Source: Tieghemiomyces parasiticus
Taxonomy: Eukaryota > Kickxellomycota > Dimargaritomycetes > Dimargaritales > Dimargaritaceae
DNA: 64,000 bases
Assembly: GCA_027575765.1 (NCBI GenBank)
Contig: JANBPT010000030.1
Location: 41,256 to 105,255 of the forward strand
Direction of reading: 5' to 3'
In this document: positions 53,374 to 64,000 of the stretch, one piece after another
Position numbering within the stretch: position 1 is the stretch's first letter
How the letters are laid out: every line of letters starts with the position of its first letter
Notes under the pieces: model-generated
Database searches by the model: none
What the model was told of the DNA's origin: nothing
The model's input: the letters and a program-made list of their open reading frames with translations, nothing else
Position numbers and translations under genes: made by a program

Positions 53374-56300
53374 ATGGCTGACGCCGATCGGAAATCGTCG
53401 GTTGCCAATCCGTCTGCATCGGTAGCCGATATGGACGACCAGACCACTCAGGAAGGTAAGGTTCAGTATCAGCAAGGTTATGCGCGGGCTAGCTCTAGCA
53501 CAGCAAATGAGAGTGCGGTAGTCCACTTTGGGGCTATCACTGCCTCCCTCACTCGAGTAGTAGTTGGTCTTCGTCCCTTCTAAGTTTCGTTGACAAAGCT
53601 CACCACCTGCTTCCACATTTTTTTTGCCCCCCCCCCCTTCTCACCCGCCTTGAAACCAGTGGCCAGCAACCCCCAATTGCTATGGGCCCGCGTGCCCCTG
53701 CCTGACCTCGATCCCACGCGGGACACCGTGGCCTTCCAGCAAATTGAGGTTGACGACGATATAGACGTGCCGACCGACAGCCCTACCATCCGGCTCTACG
53801 GCGCAACGATGGCTGGGAATAGCGTGTTGTGCCACGTGCATGGATTCTATCCGTACTTTTACGCTTCGGCCCCGCCGGGACTGACCCCCAAAGAGTTACC
53901 CCTGGTCACCGAGGCGCTGAACGCTATCGCTGGGCCGAACGAAGTCACCAACCGCAAAACCGTGACGAAGGTCGAACTGTGCCAGCGGGAGTCGTTGTGG
54001 GGCTATCACGGCAACACCAAGGCCCCCTTCCTCAAGATTACGGTCAGGCTACCACGGCTTCTGAACCTGGTCAAGAAGGCCGTGGAGGAAGGATTCACCA
54101 TCCCCGGGCGGCCCCCGTACGCGGGGTCCGTGTTTGAGGCCGATCTCAAGTACCTACTGCGGTTCATGATTGATCGTGGTATGCAGGGTGCCAGTTGGGT
54201 GGAGATGCCCGCGGGGACCTACCGGGTGCGGGCCCCAGGGCGCCGCGTCGGCCGGTGTCAGTTGGAAGTGGACATTTCGTATGCCGATCTGATGTGCCAC
54301 CCGCCGGACCAAGCCGAATGGTCGCATATTGCCCCGCTGCGCGTGCTCAGTTTCGATATCGAGTGCGCAGGCCGTAAAGGCGTATTTCCCGAAGCCAAAA
54401 TCGACCCCGTCATCCAGATCGCCAACGTGGTCAAGGTGCAAGGCGAGGCCAAACCGTTCCTGCGCAACATTTTCACCCTCAAGAGCTGCGCGGCCATCGT
54501 GGGCGCCCAGGTCCTGAGCCACGACGACGAGGCCGAGATGCTGCAAGCGTGGAGCGAGTTCGTGGCCAAGGTGGACCCCGACCTGGTCATCGGCTACAAT
54601 ACCACCAATTTCGATTTCCCCTACCTGTTTGAACGCGCTGCCCACCTCCGCGTCGACGCGTTCCCGTATATTGGCCGGCTGGCGGAGGTTCCGGTCACGG
54701 TAACCACCTCCCGCATGTCGTCCAAGGCCTATGGGACCCGGGACAACCACGTCACGTCATTGTTTGGGCGACTCCAGCTTGACATGCTACAGGTTATGCA
54801 GCGCGACTACAAGCTGCGGTCCTACTCGCTTAATTCGGTATGCGCGGAGTTTTTGGACGAGCAAAAGGAGGATGTGCACCACTCCATCATCACGGACCTC
54901 CAGAACGGAACCGACGAGACCCGTCGCCGGCTGGCCATTTACTGCCTCAAAGACGCCCTGCTCCCGATCCGCCTCATGGATAAGCTCATGTCTTTTATCA
55001 ACTACATTGAGATGGCCCGTGTGACCGGGGTTCCTTTCAATTACATCCTGTCGCGCGGCCAACAGGTCAAAGTGGTCACCCAACTCTACCGGCACTGCGT
55101 AGCCGAGGACCTCGTCATTCCGACGCTCCCCAACCGCGGCGGGAACGGCGAAGAGGCGTTCGAAGGGGCCACTGTCATCGAACCCAAGAGCGGCTACTAT
55201 GACATTCCGATCGCCACCCTGGATTTCGCGTCGCTTTACCCGTCCATCATGATGGCCCATAACCTGTGCTATACCACCCTACTGAAACCAACCACCATCA
55301 GCAGTCTCCAGCTGGTGAAGGACGTGGACTACATCGTCACCCCCAACGGTGACTGCTTCGTCCGGGCGATCCGGCGCAAGGGCATCCTACCGTCCATCTT
55401 GGAGAACCTGCTGGGTGCCCGTAAACGTGCCAAGGCCGACCTGAAACGCGAGACGGACCCGTTCCGGCGGGCCGTGTTGGACGGTCGCCAGCTCGCCCTC
55501 AAAATCAGCGCCAACTCGGTGTACGGCTTCACCGGTGCCCTCAACGGTCGCCTCCCGTGCCTCCAGATTTCGTCCAGTGTCACGGCCTACGGTCGCGAAA
55601 TGATTGACCGCACCAAGCTCGAGGTGGAACAAAAGTTTACCATTGCCAACGGGTACGCTCACGATGCCGAAGTCATCTACGGCGACACGGATTCCGTCAT
55701 GGTCAAGTTCGGACCCCCCGACCTGAAAACGGCCATGAGTTTAGGGCAGGAGGCCGCCGGGTTCGTTACCACCAAGTTTGTGCAACCCATCAAACTCGAG
55801 TTCGAGAAGGTGTATTTCCCGTACTTGCTGATTAGCAAAAAACGGTACGCCGGGTTGTACTGGACGAACCCGGACAAGTACGACAAGATGGATACGAAAG
55901 GTATCGAGGTAAGTCGGCATAGAACAATGCAGTGGGAAGGGAAGGCCAGGTTATACTTTGCCGGGCTAGGTATTCAGCTGGGCGAGGACCCCCCTTCTAA
56001 CATATCTGTGTAACCCCAACCCCCCCTCCACTGCTTCTCGCCTTGATCCCCAACACCGTACTCGCTTCCCAACCGTTTTTTCCTATTCAGACCGTACGCC
56101 GTGACAACTGCCGCCTGGTGGTGGTGGTCATGGACACATGTCTGCGCAAGATTCTGATTGACCGGGACGTACAGGGCGCGATCGAATACACCAAACGAAT
56201 CATCAGCGACCTACTACAGAACAAAGTGGACATGTCGCAGCTGGTCATCACCAAGGCGCTGAGCAAGACGGAGTATGCCGGCAAGCAGGCGCACGTTGAG

Positions 56301-56906
56301 CTGGCGGAGCGTATGCGTAAACGCGATGCCGGGTCGGCCCCGCAGCTCGGCGACCGGGTCCCGTACGTGATTATTCAGGGCGCCCGTAAAGCCGCGGCGT
56401 ACGAGAAATCGGAGGACCCCATGTACGTCCTTGAACACAACCTTCCGATCGACACGCGGTACTACCTCGACCAGCAGCTATCTAAACCTTTGGAGCGCCT
56501 GTTCGAGCCCATCCTGGGCGATAAGATAAGCCAACTGTTTACCGGGGAACACACGCGGACCATCCAGATTTCGACGCCGACGACGGGTGGCCTCATGAAA
56601 TTCGCCGTCAAATCCTTCACGTGTTTGGCCTGCAAGGCGCCCCTCCCGCGCAAAAACACGTCCGCTGTATGCGCGAAATGTACCCATCGCGCACCGGGGC
56701 TGTACCGGAAACAACTGGAAGTGGTTAATGTCGCCGAGACCCGTTACGCCCGTCTGTGGACTCAGTGCCAGCGGTGTCAAGGGAGTCTTCATCAAGACGT
56801 GCTTTGTACTAGCCAGGATTGTCCCATTTTTTACATGCGCAAGAAGGCCCAGAAAGAGGTCCAGGATGCCGTGGATACCATTGACCGGTTTAACTACGCT
56901 TGGTAG
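53374..56906 (+). CDS. POL3: DNA polymerase delta catalytic subunit, 3 exons, 1048 aa
   Basis: B-family replicative polymerase with 3'-5' proofreading, chiefly for lagging-strand synthesis. Exons 53374..53455, 53660..55908, 56091..56906 join in phase. Exonuclease motifs: FDIECAGRKG (Exo I, about residue 260), YNTTNFDFPYL (Exo II), YCLKDALLP (Exo III). Polymerase motifs: DFASLYPSIM (A, about 548), LKISANSVYGFTG (B), YGDTDSVM (C, about 700). The C terminus has both metal sites: CysA (CLACKAPL ... CAKC) and CysB (CQRCQGS ... CTSQDC), the latter known to bind a 4Fe-4S cluster in Pol3. All catalytic residues are present. Slightly shorter than yeast Pol3 (1097 aa), mostly at the N terminus, where the first exon encodes only 27 residues. 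Confidence 0.97.
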
Positions 56907-57278
56907 CAGGGATAATCTATATCTGGCATATGCCTCCCTTCCATCCCTTTTTTTTTGTTATGTCCAACAGTTTACAAATATATTTTTTGGCTGATGGAAA
57001 GGGACTCCACCTTACAGGTCTCATAGTTTCATATATAATTCCTATAAAAAGAGAAAAAGAAATCGACCCGACCAATTCGATTTCTTTAATGAATAGACAT
57101 AATGAGCCCCGGTAATGTAAATGATATCTACTACCAAAAAGCAAACCTGCCGAAGATTTATTGGTTTCCCCTCTCATAGATCTATCCTCTCCTCCTCCAA
57201 TAATGCCAATACTTTTGCGCGAGTTGTTCATTGACCTCGGCAATTTACGGAGTTGCTTCGCCCTGAATGAGGACGCCA
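56907..57278. other. Convergent intergenic region POL3 / LSM8
   Basis: 372 bp, AT-rich, between two gene ends. No feature was recognised. Confidence 0.6.
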
Positions 57279-58133
57279 CTAGTACGATACTTCCGATAGC
57301 GGCTTGGCCCGTACGGTGGCGAACTGGATGTTTTCATCGGATTCCTTGTCGACCAGTCCAACGACGGCCCTGTGATAAGGAAGGAAACGTAAAGATTAAT
57401 GGTTAGAGGTAGGATCAAACTAGATTGAGGATATGGTACGGCACGCTAAGTCTTTAAAGTGCCACCGGGATCGCGCAGAAAGGCGAGGGGTGGGGGAGGC
57501 GGAAGGTGTAAAACGTGCAGGACTGGTGGCTAGGATAAACTTACACATTATCACCACGGATAAAGTACAGGCCCAGATCGACCATCTCGACGCCTTCGTC
57601 TTCGGCGTAGACCCGCTCGACGCACTCGCTGACCACGAGGTTTATCATCTGGTCAAATCCTTTGAGGAGACCCTGGGGAGGAGCAGGTATGGGAAAGGGC
57701 GGTCATAAACAATTTAGGGCAATGGGTGGTGAGCAAGGGATGAGGATGGAGGTTAGGGTTGCTCCTGGACCCATGCACCACGGAGATATGAAGCAAATCG
57801 AGATCACATGTTCCTTGTGCTCCTCACTTGACTAAGCTTACTTACCACAAGCACGCGCCCATCGTTCGTCACGGCCATCACACGCTCTGTATAAACCGCG
57901 GAGGACAGTCGAATTGGAGACGTTAGTTGTTGCTTTGGCGTCCTACGGCCACCGTATGGCTATCCATATGCAGTGTAGCCTCCCCTCCGCTGCTGGGCTC
58001 AGGTCCCACGAGGTGTACTAATTAGTGGTGTAAAGGTCACTAAGTCGCTCGGGTTGCTACAACCTTAAATCGTAAGGATAACGAATAAGGAGGTGCTTCA
58101 CTTACTGTTGACGTAGTCTTGAATCTCGGACAT
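57279..58133 (-). CDS. LSM8: U6 snRNA-associated Sm-like protein LSm8, 4 exons, 95 aa
   Basis: LSm8 is the subunit that sets the nuclear LSm2-8 ring, which binds the U6 snRNA 3' end, apart from the cytoplasmic LSm1-7 decay ring. Exons 58133..58106, 57886..57846, 57672..57545, 57369..57279 join in phase and give 95 aa (human LSm8 96). Sm1 reads RVMAVTNDGRVLVGLLKGFD followed by QMINLVV; Sm2 reads LGLYFIRGDNVAVVG. The C terminus DKESDENIQFATVRAKPL fits LSm8 rather than LSm1. Exons 1 and 2 are only 28 and 41 bases. It is convergent with POL3 and divergent from the F-box-like gene. Confidence 0.95.
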
Positions 58134-59169
58134 GGTTAAATTGAATGCGGCGGATGGGAAGTAGGTTGGAGACCAGGCACTAGCTGAGTGGGGGCGGGGA
58201 GGCACAGGTGTGGACGGACCGATTGTGTATACAAGAATCAGAGTGGACGTGGCCGAGTTTAACAGATTGAACGGGCGAGCGGAGCAGATCCAACAAAGTG
58301 ATCACGGCACGACGCATGGGTTGTGTGGATGTGGGCAGTGGTCGGCCCAGCGCAAATTCAGTCTGCACTCTGGCCACTTCTGTGGGCTCATGAGCCGCTA
58401 GGGTTGGATATTTCGGCAGGATTAGACCAAGTAAGTCAGACTCGGGCCAGCGTTCAGTTGCCGCTGGCTCGCCCGTCTCCCTCTCCCACCTCCCCCCCCG
58501 CTTTAACCGGTAGGCTTCAAGTTTATCATACCGTGATGGAGATCAGCCTGCACAACCGTGTACAATCCTAGCGTGCCTGGATCTAATCGACCCTGCGGTC
58601 CGGCGAGGAGCTTCGTACCGACCACTCGCCGTAGATCTGAGCCCACCACTCCAGTGAAGCCTAAGGGCGGCTGACTCGGTCGTGTTACTCTGCCACCCCC
58701 ACCACAATCCACACCTCAGCAAGGGGAGGGACCAACAGTCTCAGGGCATGCTGTCCGCTAACCACGAGGTACGACGTGGGCCGACTAACAGCCCAGTCCA
58801 CCACATCACCCCCGTTGTACCTGCACAACCATTGTAGGCCTACACGTCTCTCTCTCCCCCTTGCGACTGACGCCCAATGACAACCACTCCAAAGGGAGGC
58901 GGCATCAACGGGTGAGGTTTGGTGGCGCAATCGTGATCCGCTTGGCTATGGAACAATTTTTTTGTGTTGCTACTCAATCGGACAAGCGCAAGTTACCGTA
59001 TTTAAAGAGGCTAGATCGGTGGAGTCTTCGCCGTTCCCCTGTACCTAGTTTGGTTATTAAATGTTTGCTGTACTAGAGGTACTTCCGATTCCAGTCTTGA
59101 TCCGTCTGCTAACCGTTCCGTAATCTAGCCAGATTTATATCTGCACTATTGTTTAGATCACTTACTGCC
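58134..59169. promoter_or_regulatory. Divergent intergenic region LSM8 / F-box-like gene
   Basis: 1.04 kb. It holds both promoters. A minus-strand frame at 58,685-58,860 is open but has no start, splice partner or family, so it is left unannotated. Confidence 0.45.
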
Positions 59170-60769
59170 ATGCTAGCCCAGTTTATCGGCTCGGCCATTA
59201 TCCTGGCCTTCGTGTGGACCACCACGGTTGTCGCCGTTCCGAGCCTGACAACTTTGCAGGCTTTACCACCCGAGTTACTCCAGAGCGTAACCGGGTATCT
59301 CGATTGCAACGGAGCTGCCCAGTTCAGTCAGACCTGTCGGTCGATTCATAAGGTCATAGATGATGCCAACCACACCCGCCTTCTAAAGGTACGTTCGAGT
59401 CTAAGAGATAGCTCAACCACAAAGGTTTACCACTCAACGTGGCGGCCCAAGGTATAACCACATCGCCTTTCTTTATGGGAGCATTCGTCTAACCGCTGAC
59501 TTCAGCTCCTCTTCTCAACTCTAGAATCGTACCGCACTAGCTAGTCGGATGGAGTCCTACCTTCAGAATCGAGGCCAGAGAAACCAGCGGCCTTTGAAAC
59601 GGCTGCGTCGTACCCCGTCGGATTCAGCAGAAGCGGCGACGACGATGACGACAGAGCGCCCTGATGGTATCGATAGGGAGGCTTCAGCTTTATTTGACGA
59701 AGTAATTGTCTTGATTCTACCGTTCGTACGTGCGCTTTTCTACCAACACTGGATCCTCCGACCTCTGGCCAGGTATCAAATTACGCCCCAGGGTAATCAT
59801 CAGGCCATGTCGACCCGGGCGTTAGCCGGGTATATACCAATTACGGAACCCATCGATTACAACCATATTGGAACGGCCATAGTGCCCGACGGAGACGTGG
59901 ATGTCTATCAATACTGCATTAGTGAAGTACTCGGGGAGGAACCGATTGCGGCTACGGATGCCGCTCGCGAGGAACCCAACGAACCGATTTCCACGTGGAT
60001 AGCCGGCGAGGTCAGGGCGTTCCGCCCGGAGCTTGACAAGATCCAGGCTGCCACCTCCCGCTTGATCCTGTCGGAGACTATCGACGGACCCAAACTGGCC
60101 CGTCAAGACCCGGTGGCTCACGCGGCAGCCGTCGGTCATATTCCGTTCCTGGTCCAGCTCGTGCGACTAAGCAACGACCCGGACTTTCAGATTGCCCTGC
60201 AGCAGGCCGTGCTACAAAATATACCCGTCAGCCACATTCAATTCGCCACGGTCTTGGCCTCACCACCTTTGGACCGCCGCACCGAGACTATGCCCAATCG
60301 GCGTCAACAAGCCCAACCCTCCCAGTTTGCGACCTCTCTGGACCTACTGACTCGATCTCTGCCACAGTCTATCTACACCTCTACGGTACTCGTCCTGGCG
60401 GCCCAGGGTCGACCGGGGCCTTTGCTACGTTTCACATCCCCGCGATCCTACTACCCAGGTGAAGTGCTCTCCATCAATCCTGAGACCGACCTTTCCCCTG
60501 CCTGTCTATCACTTGTCGTGGCCGCGGACTACGGGCACCTATCAATCTTTCAGGATCGAGGCCCCCATAAGGTAGACAGTCATCAACTGGTCACAGCCTA
60601 CCGCTACGCCACCCACATGGGTATGCGCCGCGCAGCGGAAGTCCTCAAGGCCTTTATCCCTGCCTCGGAAATGAACCCCGGCCAAATATGGTTCAGCCCG
60701 CCGCCCGCCCGGTACCTCAATTTTTATTCAAACGATGCTCAGGTTTTCGCCTTCCACTACGCCCCATAG
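59170..60769 (+). CDS. F-box-like protein with an N-terminal signal-peptide-like segment, 2 exons, 487 aa
   Basis: Exons 59170..59388 and 59525..60769 join in phase 0. The first ATG is at 59170. Residues 1-22 look like a signal peptide or signal anchor (FIGSAIILAFVWTTTVVA). Directly after comes an F-box pattern: LQALPPELLQSVTGYLDCNG, then AAQFSQTCRSIHKV. F-box proteins normally bind Skp1 in SCF ubiquitin ligases in cytosol or nucleus, so the combination is unusual. The second exon has a basic stretch (RPLKRLRRTP, a possible nuclear signal) and about 350 residues with scattered hydrophobic helices that match no repeat I recognise. Either the N terminus is a membrane anchor, or an alternative exon replaces it, or the F-box match is superficial. 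Confidence 0.6.
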
Positions 60770-61229
60770 TACTGTACGCCATTATCTTGCTTCATTTGAC
60801 CAACGTATGTAATACAAATCTAGCACCCGACTTGATACCCTGATCACCTAACCATCTGGACCCCACTGATCAACCCAATTGTTCAAGATACGAAGCAATC
60901 GAGCTAATCTAGAGAGTATCAAATTGACACTAGCGTACCCGTACCAGGGGCACGCCTCACATCACAATCTCCCCACCTTGCCTCCATCCTGCAGAGCGCG
61001 GAACTGCACCATCTCCCTAAGCAGGGGGCCTCCGCAACGCCAATAGCCTGGTGCTTCCCTACGCCACGACGGCGGACTATTAGTCGCGTGGTGGACGAGT
61101 AGGTACTGGGGATGGAACGGGTAAGGCATCCAGACACCAAGCCTCCCTCATTCCGCGTCAATGCACTTTTTGTTCCCTTGCATTCGCACTACCCTCCCGC
61201 CAGGCCGCCGTATCCCATTTCTTGCGGCC
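60770..61229. other. Intergenic region before the endonuclease III gene
   Basis: 460 bp with no supported feature; presumed promoter region. Confidence 0.5.
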
Positions 61230-63272
61230 ATGCAGCTACGTAAACGCGGCGCCGACCGCCATGTGCTGGTAAGGGAGTGGTTCTAGGCTACTATGATCTC
61301 CCTTGACGCATTGTGCTATTTCTAGGTCGCCAGCGGGCGGACGAACCCACGCTGTCCAAAGAGAGGAGTGCCCTTCTCCCCCCCCCTCCATACACACACG
61401 CATGCACTGTAGCCTTTAGCAGCAGACCGTAACGGACGCTGTGCACCACGGGAATTCAGTCCCCTGCTCCAGCATCAGCAGACTGAGCTTACTGATGTCT
61501 AACCTCCCTTTCGTACCTTTGTGACGGTGTGCCCTCAATGCCTGCATACCCAGAGTACAACAGAGACCCGGCACGCACCGGTCAAGGCCGAGCCTTCCAC
61601 CACACCAACCAAATTGAGCAAACGTGCCAAGACCGCACCGGCCAAGCCCTTAGACGCTACGCTGGCCAAGGCGAAAGCCAGAAAGATCAAATCTGAAACT
61701 TTGGATGCCGACGTTGCACTTGACCCGGCCCCGGCCACCCCCGTCCAGGACCCGGCAGTGAACCCCCAACCGGCGCCAGAACATTGGGCCGAGGTGTACG
61801 ACCGCATCAAGACGTACCGAGCGGTCCACGAGGCTCCGGTTGACACCATGGGCTGCGAGCGGTTAGCCGATCAGACCATTGCTGACCCCAAGACGTACCG
61901 GTTTCAAACGCTAGTGTCACTGATGCTGTCCGCTATGACCAAGGACGCTACTACCGCCACTGCCGTGCGCAACCTGCAGAAAATCGGCTTGACCGTGGAT
62001 AATGTGATCGCGACGCCCGTCGAGGAGATTGATGCGTGCATTAACAAGGTTGGGTTTCACGTCCGGAAAGCCGGGTAAGTGGCGAAAGAGAGAGGGAGAG
62101 AAAGTATATGTGTGTGTGTAATGTGATAGGCCGAAGGGAGTAGTTAAGGTGTTGGGTTTCACAGCGTGAGGTCATGAAAAACTTCGTCCTGAATACTCAA
62201 GTGAAGGAGAGTCGGATTTAACACGCCGGTTGCTTCTTCCCTTGCCAAACCAACCCACGGGCGTATGTTGGCCGTGCTTGCTACTTGGCTCTTTTGTCGA
62301 TTTTATCCTTCTCAGCTTCATCAAACAAGCCGCAGAGATTTGCCGTGACCAGTACGACGGGGACATTCCTGGGACACTCGTCGAGCTGGTCGCCCTACCC
62401 GGAGTGGGGCCCAAGATGGTAGGTAAAAATTACCACCTTGATTAGTTTAATCTAAGCAAATACGGGCCAGCTTCGCTGGTTTGTCCGAATAACCGCCGCT
62501 CGGTACCAACCCGACAATGTCTGAACCCATTTTATTATTATAATTTTTTAATATTTTTGCACCATCAACCACGCAATATCAGGCACATCTAACACTTCAG
62601 GTAGCCTGGAAGAAGTAGGTTGCACTGTCCGCGCAAAACGTTCCCGTAATTCCACGGACCAACAGCTGATACATCATGTTGGCTCGTTACGCTAGCTCAT
62701 ACATGTCACCCGACTCTATACCACCGCCTTCTAATTCACCTCCCTCTTCGGCACAGAAATGTGGGCATTGGCGTTGACGTCCACGTCGACCGCATTAGCC
62801 ACCGGTTGGGGTGGGTGGACGCCTCGGCCAAGACCCCGGAACACTCGCGTAAGGTAAGCCATCTACTTGTAGTCGGATCGTGATCCTAATGTTTAGACAT
62901 TAGCCCTACGACGATGGTTGGTTACATAGCAAGAGCTGATATATATATATATATATATCACTTAGGTTGTGCCACTGACTCTACCGCCCTGTGCCTAACA
63001 AGTTAACGTCTCTCCCAAATTTCGAGTCCCTCTTACCTTCCCTCTCCTCTCCGCGCGCACGTGTGTGTGTGTGTGTTATCCAGCAATTGGAGGCCTGGTT
63101 ACCGGAAGACCGCTGGACCGAGATCAATCCACTCCTGGTCGGGTTTGGTCAACTGGTGTGTCGCGCCATCGGCCCGAAATGCAGTGAGTGTCCCGTGAAC
63201 GACCTCTGTCCCAGTGCCTTCTTAAAGTCACCAGCACGCAAAAAAAAAGCAAAGGTCGATAGTGACTGGTAA
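61230..63272 (+). CDS. NTH1: Endonuclease III (Nth-type DNA glycosylase/AP lyase), 6 exons, 326 aa
   Basis: Bifunctional base-excision-repair enzyme for oxidised pyrimidines in nucleus and mitochondria. Exons 61230..61268, 61554..62074, 62316..62418, 62583..62614, 62757..62853, 63084..63272 join in phase. The helix-hairpin-helix [11 protein letters not shown] carries the catalytic Lys; [12 protein letters not shown] carries the catalytic Asp; the 4Fe-4S loop has C-x6-C-x2-C-x5-C ([17 protein letters not shown]). Residues 14-80 are basic and disordered. The tail KKKAKV is a likely nuclear signal. Exon 4 is a 32-base microexon ([10 protein letters not shown]). Odd: the usually invariant Gln of SSQTKD is Met (SAMTKD). 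Exon 1 ([13 protein letters not shown]) is chosen by phase and is the least certain part. Confidence 0.93.
62939..62958. repeat. (TA)n microsatellite in the last endonuclease III intron
   Basis: About ten TA units between the donor at 62854 and the acceptor before 63084. A (GT)n tract at 63061-63076 sits next to that acceptor. Confidence 0.9.
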
Positions 63273-64000
63273 ACGTCCAGGAACGTGGGCGGGATAGTGG
63301 GCTGGCTGGATTCTCCTCCTCCCCTTACACCTGTGCTCAGATAATCTTTAGGTGCAAGGAACGGCAAACAGGCCAACCACTAATAGGCTAAGGCCCTGCC
63401 GAACTAATCCAGAATACTGAAATTGGAGAATTCTCAATCATCACGCGTGTAAATGGATGATGGGGTCCGGGCGAGGTATACACATCCACACAAACTACCT
63501 GGGGCCACGTCACGGTGGGGTACTCGTCGGACATACATGAAAATATCTGTACGATCCAAGCCAATAGATGCTCCCCCCCCCCCTCCCACCATTCTGGATT
63601 CATTATTGAAGTTTAAAGAAACCTGGCACGTCACCGTGCACTAGTCAAAGACATTGGTCGAATGGAATCGGAAGATTTTTATAGATTCATGATAAACACT
63701 AGACTGATTTTAAGGTGTAGAATTACAGCACAAAACGCAAGGTAAATGAGAGGGCGGTAGAAAGCCATCACACTAACGAGACTGAGAGATAGGAGAGAGT
63801 GTGAGAGCGAGAGAGAGAGAGAGAGGGGAGGGGATCAGATCTTTGTTGCTTTGTCACTTTGATCGATAATAAAAGGTGAAGTGTAGCGTGGGCAGGACGA
63901 GGACGGCACGAAAAGAATAGACGAAAACCAACACTAACGATACCAAAACTGTACAATACGTCCCACGGTCGCCCAAGGAACACCTATTCATTAAGGAATC
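63273..64000. other. Window end, no gene seen
   Basis: 728 bp with no supported coding frame. It contains a (GA)n-rich tract at about 63,785-63,825. Confidence 0.5.

Noticed and set aside
58685..58860. Open minus-strand frame ending in a hydrophobic stretch
   Set aside because: It is G/T-rich, with no supported start, donor or acceptor linking it to another exon.

Overview
The window looks like nuclear DNA of an early-diverging (non-Dikarya) fungus. Every gene I could reconstruct is a eukaryotic housekeeping or regulatory gene cut by short introns, mostly GTAAGT...CTRAC...AG. Fungal hallmarks are a mitochondrial ClpB-type disaggregase (Hsp78), an Spt7-type SAGA subunit of yeast length and an Rsa3-type ribosome assembly domain. 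They sit beside families usually thin or absent in yeasts: a Siva-like zinc protein, a LITAF-domain protein, tubulin cofactor E, a spastin-like AAA protein and small complex I-type subunits. This mix suggests a zoopagomycete or kickxellomycete-type lineage. That placement is inference; no rRNA or mitochondrial marker is present.

Layout. 0.3-4.6 kb (-): two dolichol-phosphate pathway genes in tandem, CAX4 (dolichyl-diphosphatase) then SEC59 (dolichol kinase). 5.6-7.7 kb (+): tubulin cofactor E. 8.1-9.8 kb (-): an MFS drug:H+ antiporter. 9.9-16.4 kb is gene-poor except for a short two-exon complex I subunit (NDUFA1/MWFE). 16.4-20.8 kb (+): Rsa3-like protein, Siva-like protein and a coiled-coil protein of unknown role. 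21.0-27.4 kb: HSP78 (-) and TFIIH subunit TFB1 (+) diverge from a shared 1 kb promoter with a TATA box and a heat-shock-element-like site. 27.7-29.8 kb (-): spermidine synthase. 29.8-37.0 kb is gene-poor, with a small B12D/NDUFA4-like gene and a short protein with a metallothionein-like tail. 37.0-38.2 kb (+): LITAF-domain protein; 39.0-43.5 kb (-): SPT7. 43.9-49.3 kb holds only small, uncertain genes, two of them interrupted. 49.9-52.7 kb (+): spastin-like AAA; 53.4-56.9 kb (+): DNA polymerase delta; 57.3-58.1 kb (-): LSM8; 59.2-60.8 kb (+): an F-box-like protein behind a signal-peptide-like N terminus; 61.2-63.3 kb (+): endonuclease III.

No mobile element, CRISPR array, rRNA or convincing tRNA was found. 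The genes do not form one pathway. The only clear functional pair is CAX4-SEC59, which both feed the dolichyl phosphate pool for N-glycosylation, O-mannosylation and GPI synthesis. Exon joins for most main genes were checked by hand for reading phase. Gene ends for the small candidates at 43.9-49.3 kb are tentative.
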